DNA of 64,000 bases from a virus. The translations under genes and the position numbers were made by a program. How positions within the stretch are numbered: the first letter of the stretch is position 1; the number at the start of each line of letters is the position of its first letter. Where the stretch lies: positions 62,001 to 126,000 of IMG/VR virus record IMGVR_UViG_3300029911_000002, one strand, 5' to 3'. The notes beneath the pieces were generated by a model that did no database searches, had not been told where the DNA came from, and saw only the letters and a program-made list of their open reading frames with translations. Shown piece by piece: positions 58,686-64,000 of the stretch.

Positions 58686-60983
58686 TTATATTAAATTATC
58701 GTAAATATCATTTTTTACTAATCCTAATTTTTCACAATAAACTTTATCAAATGCAATATATGGGGTTTCTTTTTTCCTGGCATAATCTTTAAGTATAGGT
58801 AAAGTATATTGATTATTTTTAAATAACGAATATTTATTATAAAAAAATCTATCATCCTTAATTTTTATAATATTCTTTATTATTCTCTTAATTTTACTAT
58901 CTAAACCTGTTATTGGTTCAGATTTTTTAATATCTCGATTAAAATCTACACTAAATGAGTCCGTCATTTGTCTTTTTTTTGCATATTTATATATACAATA
59001 TATATCTCCTCCACTTCTTAATTTAGTATTATTATTTTTAATTGTATTGTTTTTAGATTTCTCCATCATCTTATACGGTTCAATTTTACATAAATTTAAT
59101 AAACTTGTTTTTAGTTTAGATGTGATAAACTTTTTTAAATTTTCATTATTTTCATTATTAAACATATTATAATATTCATATAATTCATTTATTGAATATA
59201 AATTTCCGTTAATAATATGTTTTTTAATAAATGAAATCCATAATTTATTTAATTCTAAATCATATTGATTTGATATACTAGTGTTTTCTGAGTTTCTAAA
59301 TTCACTTTTATTTTCATTAAAAAATAAATTTATTTTTGGAGTTTTATTTTTTTTATAATAAAAATGTCCCCACCTATCACATCGACCTATTCTTTGTAAA
59401 GTAGTTTCTGGAGACATCACACTATCTGTTAAATTTAAAAATGATATATCCATAGATGCTTGTAAAATAGGTGCTGATATAATACTATCTTTATTCAAAA
59501 TATTTTTATTTTCTTTGCCATATAAATGAATAATTTTATTCATTATTTTTTCTTTATCAGAATCTATATATCTACTATGTATTAAAATATCGCCTTTTTT
59601 ATAACAATATAATCTTTGAGAATTTGAAATAGAATTCATAATAACAACTGAATCTTTTTCATTAGTTATTGTATCAATATCATCAATATAATTAATCAAA
59701 TATTTACCATTATGTGCAGATGTATAATGAGAATTTTTATTTGGTAAAATTTTAGTTTTTTTATCTATATTTGTTCCATCCCATAAATATTCCATTATAG
59801 TTTGTGTAGCACTTAATAATAATGTGTGACTATTTGTTAACATATGTCTAGATTTCATGATATTAATAAAACATGCAAATAGTGCATCATCTTTAATTAA
59901 TTCATGATATTCATCAAAAATCACATCACAATAATTAATAACAAATAATCTATTTCTAATAGAATTATTCACATTAGGAGATAAATAATTATCTATATTA
60001 GTTATTATAATATCAGATGTAAATTCTTTAGTGTTTTCATTATTTGTTTTCTGTCTATTACCTGTTAAATATAACTCAACTGATAATTCAACTGATATAT
60101 TTTTTAATTCTTGTAAAACAGAATTATATACATTTTCAGCAATAATATTTCTAGGGCATACCCATATTAATTTTTTATTAGATTTTAATGACCATAATAA
60201 CCCCAATAATGTTTTACCAAAACCGGCTGGGGCTTTCATTATTGTAGTTCGATTATTTAATGATTGATTTGCGTAATCAACTTGAGAATCAAAACGAATA
60301 GAATCATAATTAATAGGTTTGCTATATACTTTAGTATCTTTATATGATAAATTGTTTATTAATTCTTCACAATAATCATCATCATACAATATTTTTTCTT
60401 GATCTGATGCTGATACAAGTCTATCAGCAGTTATAACACAAGATCTTACTAATGAATTTTTAGAATTTGTTAAACTATTTGGTTCATTTAAATAATATAA
60501 TGGAGTATTGATAGATTTTTCAAAATTTATATCTTCAAATAATATATTTTCATTCATTAAAAAATTATACATTGATAAAATATTTTTTTTATCATCATCA
60601 CACATATCACTTAAAATTAATGATATATTATCATTACTTATATAATTTATTTTTGGTTTAGAATGATGCCAATATATTGAATCTAAAGAATATCTATATT
60701 CATCATTATTTAAAATACATGACACAAATGCCCAACTTATTTCATGATGAAATATTGGAGAATTAATAAAAGAAATTGTTTTACTTTTTGATTTTATATA
60801 ATTTTGAAAATCTAAATTACATTTACCTAAATCATGCAATAAACAAGCTATTGAAATTTGTTTTTCAAGGTCTTCATTTAATGATAACTTTTTTGATAAC
60901 ATCATTCCTATTTTTTTAACTGCTTTTGAATGAGTTATTAATGATATTCCACTACTATTTGATACAATTTCTTCTAATTTCAT
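58686..60983 (-). CDS. cas3: Cas3 nuclease-helicase of a type I CRISPR system
   Basis: 765 aa, intact. HD nuclease: H17, LLHDLGK (~48), HH in FHHEISWAF (~83) and WHHSK (~105). Helicase: PAGFGKT (~254), DEYHE (~349), LLSATQT (~381), LQRIGRCDRWG (~526). It degrades DNA opened by Cascade. Located downstream of the CRISPR array on the same strand; Cascade subunits are not in view. HD and helicase in one chain, as in most type I systems. Confidence 0.92.
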   Translation of the reverse strand: MKLEEIVSNSSGISLITHSKAVKKIGMMLSKKLSLNEDLEKQISIACLLHDLGKCNLDFQNYIKSKSKTISFINSPIFHHEISWAFVSCILNNDEYRYSLDSIYWHHSKPKINYISNDNISLILSDMCDDDKKNILSMYNFLMNENILFEDINFEKSINTPLYYLNEPNSLTNSKNSLVRSCVITADRLVSASDQEKILYDDDYCEELINNLSYKDTKVYSKPINYDSIRFDSQVDYANQSLNNRTTIMKAPAGFGKTLLGLLWSLKSNKKLIWVCPRNIIAENVYNSVLQELKNISVELSVELYLTGNRQKTNNENTKEFTSDIIITNIDNYLSPNVNNSIRNRLFVINYCDVIFDEYHELIKDDALFACFINIMKSRHMLTNSHTLLLSATQTIMEYLWDGTNIDKKTKILPNKNSHYTSAHNGKYLINYIDDIDTITNEKDSVVIMNSISNSQRLYCYKKGDILIHSRYIDSDKEKIMNKIIHLYGKENKNILNKDSIISAPILQASMDISFLNLTDSVMSPETTLQRIGRCDRWGHFYYKKNKTPKINLFFNENKSEFRNSENTSISNQYDLELNKLWISFIKKHIINGNLYSINELYEYYNMFNNENNENLKKFITSKLKTSLLNLCKIEPYKMMEKSKNNTIKNNNTKLRSGGDIYCIYKYAKKRQMTDSFSVDFNRDIKKSEPITGLDSKIKRIIKNIIKIKDDRFFYNKYSLFKNNQYTLPILKDYARKKETPYIAFDKVYCEKLGLVKNDIYDNLI

Positions 60984-61049
60984 ATTTTTTATTTTAATTG
61001 TGAATAAAAATAATTTTTTAATTATTTATAATATAAATCATAAATTTAA

Positions 61050-61073
61050 TTACTGATTTATATAAATATAATA
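61050..61073 (-). repeat. Degenerate CRISPR repeat half at the array end
   Basis: TTACTGATTTATATAAATAT plus AATA matches the last 24 bases of the repeat (plus-strand reading) with a few changes and is 29 nt from the first full repeat, one spacer length. Confidence 0.7.
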
Positions 61074-61102
61074 AACACATATTTAAATAGTGTCACTATT
61101 TT

Positions 61103-63510
61103 GTTGAGATTCCCTTACGGATTTATATAAATAATATCGAATTCGACTTCTGTGCGACCTTGTTCGTCGTTGAGACTCCCTTACGGATTTATATAAATAA
61201 TATCTTCACTTAATGTAATAAATTCTAAATCATGTTGAGACTCCCTTACGGATTTATATAAATAATATCTTATCATTTTTTTCAAAAATAGAAAGAGAAG
61301 TTGAGATTCCCTTACGGATTTATATAAATAATATCTTATCATTCAGAATTATTTTTTCTTCTTTAGTTGAGACTCCCTTACGGATTTATATAAATAATAT
61401 CAACTATAGAAACAATAGAAAGAGATTTATTGTTGAGACTCCCTTACAGATTTATATAAATAATATCAATATTTGTCATTTGTTTTTCTTCTATATATGT
61501 TGAGACTCCATTACGGATTTATATAAATAATATCTAAACTGTCATCTAAATGATCATTTGATTTGTTGAGACTCCCTTACGGATTTATATAAATAATATC
61601 ATTATCTGAATATGCTGCAAATCATAAACTGTTAAGACTCCTTTACGGATTTATATAAATAATATCTGCATACAGAATTCACCGTTGTAATTCATTGTTG
61701 AGACTCCATTACGGATTTATATAAATAATATCTTTAACAAGTGTCTTCCCTCCTTTTCTATAGTTGAGATTCCCTTACGGATTTATATAAATAATATCTA
61801 AATACTCTGAATATTCAACTGGTAAGAAGTTGAGATTCCCTTACGGATTTATATAAATAATATCAAAATCATCTGTGAAAATTGGAGTTACACCGTTGAG
61901 ACTCCCTTACGGATTTATATAAATAATATCAAATTATTTTATAACTGAATATCAATCAATGTTGAGACTCCCTTACGGATTTATATAAATAATATCTGTT
62001 GTACCTAAAACTAAAACTGTTTCTCTGTTGAGACTCCCTTACGGATTTATATAAATAATATCTAATTCTAATTCTAAATCTGTATAATCACCGTTGAGAC
62101 TCCCTTACGGATTTATATAAATAATATCTTATTTGAAAATCTTTACAAGAAAATCAGGGTTGAGACTCCCTTACGGATTTATATAAATAATATCTTACCA
62201 ATTAAGAAAAAGAATTGATACCTTGTTAAGACTCCCTTACGGATTTATATAAATAATATCTTATTAATAGATGTGCTGGCACCACCTTCGTTGAGACTCC
62301 CTTACGGATTTATATAAATAATATCTTTTGTATTTGAAATAATATCACTTCCTTTGTTGAGACTCCCTTACGGATTTATATAAATAATATCTTATATTAC
62401 TATATTTATTAAATATGATAAGTTGAGACTCCCTTACGGATTTATATAAATAATATCTGAATCACTTTTTGTTTTACGTAGTAATTCGTTGAGACTCCCT
62501 TACGGATTTATATAAATAATATCATCAAGAACTTCGGTTGCCTTTAATTCATTGTTGAGACTCCCTTACGGATTTATATAAATAATATCCTATAACCTCC
62601 CTATTTTTTTCATCAACTGTTGAGACTCCCTTACGGATTTATATAAATAATATCATATAATCACTTCTTTTCCTGCTCTGCTTTGTTGAGACTCCCTTAC
62701 GGATTTATATAAATAATATCATTGCACTAAAAATGTCATTAATAGGGTTCGTTGAGACTCCCTTACGGATTTATATAAATAATATCGCACTTTTCCCATT
62801 TTTTCTGGCTACACTTGTTGAGACTCCCTTACGGATTTATATAAATAATATCATTTCTTCTTTGAATGATTTGTAGAAATATGTTGAGACTCCCTTACGG
62901 ATTTATATAAATAATATCTAGCGTATTTGATTCTAATAAGCAATATGTGTTGAGACTCCCTTACGGATTTATATAAATAATATCACCGATTAACTCTTTT
63001 CTTAATTGACTATAGTTGAGACTCCCTTACGGATTTATATAAATAATATCTAGCGTATTTAATGTAAATAAGCAATATGTGTTGAGACTCCCTTACGGAT
63101 TTATATAAATAATATCAAAAGCGAATTCAACATTGACTGACGCTCGTTGAGACTCCCTTACGGATTTATATAAATAATATCGACAAATTAAATACATATA
63201 TATAACATATGTTGAGACTCCCTTACGGATTTATATAAATAATATCTGATATAATTGAAAGTCAATCATTTTATTTGTTGAGACTCCCTTACGGATTTAT
63301 ATAAATAATATCCTGTTATGTTAGAATAAGTAATTGCACTATGTTGAGACTCCCTTACGGATTTATATAAATAATATCAAATCTATTTAAAGAGATTGAA
63401 CAGCTAGAGTTGAGACTCCCTTACGGATTTATATAAATAATATCTAGCAGAACAGGATAGACATCAATTCATTGGTTGAGACTCCCTTACGGATTTATAT
63501 AAATAATATC
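61103..63510 (-). CRISPR. CRISPR array, 37 repeats of 36 bp, 36 spacers of 29-31 bp
   Basis: In plus-strand reading the repeat begins GTTGAGACTCCCTTACGG and ends ATTTATATAAATAATATC. Repeats between 61103 and 61864 include variants (R1, R4, R6, R7, R9-R12); from 61895 to 63510 all but R18 are identical. The degenerate end is therefore the trailer, next to cas3, and the leader is on the cas6 side, so transcription is on the minus strand. The mature 3' handle would then be the GTCTCAAC end. Spacers 28 and 30 are near-duplicates. Confidence 0.95.
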
Positions 63511-63611
63511 AGGATATTTATAATTAATTGATATTGAGTTATTTATAGTATATATTAATAAATAAAAATGAGTTATTAATATACGTATATCATTATATTT
63601 ATTCATTTTTA
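63511..63611 (-). promoter_or_regulatory. Putative CRISPR leader
   Basis: 101 nt of AT-rich DNA between the newest repeat and the cas6 stop. No TAnnTTTG box is seen on the minus strand, so the array may be read from cas6 or from a different promoter type. Confidence 0.5.
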
Positions 63612-64000
63612 TCATACTAATTTATATTTATCTTTATTTTCTGTTTTATAAATTGTACCAAATCCAGAACCAGTTGATTGTCCTATACCTAAATTATAAA
63701 TTTTTTCTGCCACATCAGATGAACAAAATATACTAATGTGACATTGATTAGCTTCATTTTTGACATTTTTAACCATTATTTTCTTTACTTTATGTGAAGG
63801 ATGATTTATTATTTTAACATCAAAATCTTTTAAATTAATACCGTTATAAATTTTACTCAATTTTTTTATAATATGGTTTTTTACAATATATACGAAATCA
63901 GAATCATTTAAAGTTGAATAAGTATATTTCTTTTTATTAATATGCTTTCTAATAATAAATGGAGATAATGTTGCGAAATGATTCCATCCATTTATAAATT
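63612..64000 (-). CDS. cas6: Cas6 crRNA endonuclease, C-terminal part (cut by window edge)
   Basis: The frame is open to the window edge, so the TTG at 63860 is not its start. About 129 residues are visible. TLSPFIIRK is the usual TxSP segment of Cas6, and LGIGQSTGSGFGTIY is the glycine-rich G-x-G-x-GFG loop at the C-terminus. It cuts the pre-crRNA within repeats. Catalytic residues of the N-terminal half are outside the window. Confidence 0.85.
   Translation of the reverse strand, partial: FINGWNHFATLSPFIIRKHINKKKYTYSTLNDSDFVYIVKNHIIKKLSKIYNGINLKDFDVKIINHPSHKVKKIMVKNVKNEANQCHISIFCSSDVAEKIYNLGIGQSTGSGFGTIYKTENKDKYKLV

Noticed and set aside
61103-63510. Array belonging to a type II, V or VI effector because repeats are 36 bp
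   Set aside because: Flanking genes are Cas3 and Cas6, which define type I; a different effector beyond the window is not excluded.
63612-63860. Complete 82-aa gene starting at the TTG at 63860
   Set aside because: The frame stays open upstream to the window edge with Cas6-like sequence, so it is the end of a longer gene.

Overview
The window is very AT-rich (roughly three-quarters A+T) and densely packed with short genes on both strands, many joined by ATGA-type overlaps. It contains a T4-gp32-like single-stranded DNA-binding protein, tail or adhesin proteins with poly-threonine linkers, a GIY-YIG homing endonuclease, three DNA methyltransferases, tRNAs and a CRISPR locus. There are no ribosomal or housekeeping genes. 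I read it as part of a large tailed-phage genome of T4-like affinity. The host is probably a member of the Bacteroidota, because many genes follow the TAnnTTTG -7 promoter element of that phylum and no Shine-Dalgarno pattern is evident. A second recurring upstream motif, TTTTTTATATATA, about 20-35 nt before start codons, may be a phage-specific (late) promoter. Long genes read through with the standard code, so TAG recoding is not needed.

Layout: 1-2.4 kb, tandem MKYLCKK-type small proteins around a DNA methyltransferase. 3.2-7.5, 11.6-15, 17.8-22.5, 34.8-37.7, 41-41.8 and 47.7-49 kb hold arrays of otherwise diverse small proteins that share an N-terminus MK(Y/H)(I/L)KxFE and a C-terminus NKFN(L/I); I call these the KFN family. 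7.6-11.5 kb: cold-shock protein, homing endonuclease, von Willebrand A protein. 15-17.8 kb: phosphoheptose isomerase and hypotheticals. 22.5-27.8 kb: Nudix hydrolase, small proteins sharing an R-x-x-KL-x-KL tail, two methyltransferases. 28-34.7 kb: surface or tail proteins, a membrane-to-outer-membrane protein, the SSB. 37.7-46.7 kb: a short family-A-polymerase-like protein, micro-ORFs, a nucleotidyltransferase with a T4-like capsid-targeting N-terminus, and hypotheticals. 46.75-47.7 kb: an RNA-rich locus. 49-58.6 kb: a membrane protein, a ligase-like protein, a pair of Tudor-like paralogues, a helicase. 58.7-64 kb: cas3, a 37-repeat CRISPR array and the 3' part of cas6.

The most notable find is the RNA locus at 46.75-47.49 kb on the minus strand. 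A 17-codon leader peptide with five consecutive Gln codons (CAG CAA CAA CAA CAA) is followed by mutually exclusive RNA segments that form either an antiterminator or a terminator. A second terminator follows, then a tRNA with anticodon UUG and a long variable arm, and a tRNA-Gln(CUG). The two anticodons read the two codons of the leader peptide. This has the anatomy of a classical ribosome-mediated attenuator controlling phage tRNA genes. Upstream in the same direction lies a two-hairpin leader with an invariant UGUGAA loop; it is duplicated with compensatory base changes that make sense only on this strand.

The KFN-family arrays look like a modular arsenal. Gene ends and starts share almost the same 20-25 bp at every junction, and there are chimeric, truncated and frameshifted copies. 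Their N-terminus resembles the capsid-targeting sequence of T4 internal head proteins, so packaging and injection with the genome is a testable idea. The CRISPR array is oriented with its older, degenerate end next to cas3, which implies transcription on the minus strand from the cas6 side. No adaptation genes are visible here, and the Cascade genes must lie beyond 64 kb if they exist.
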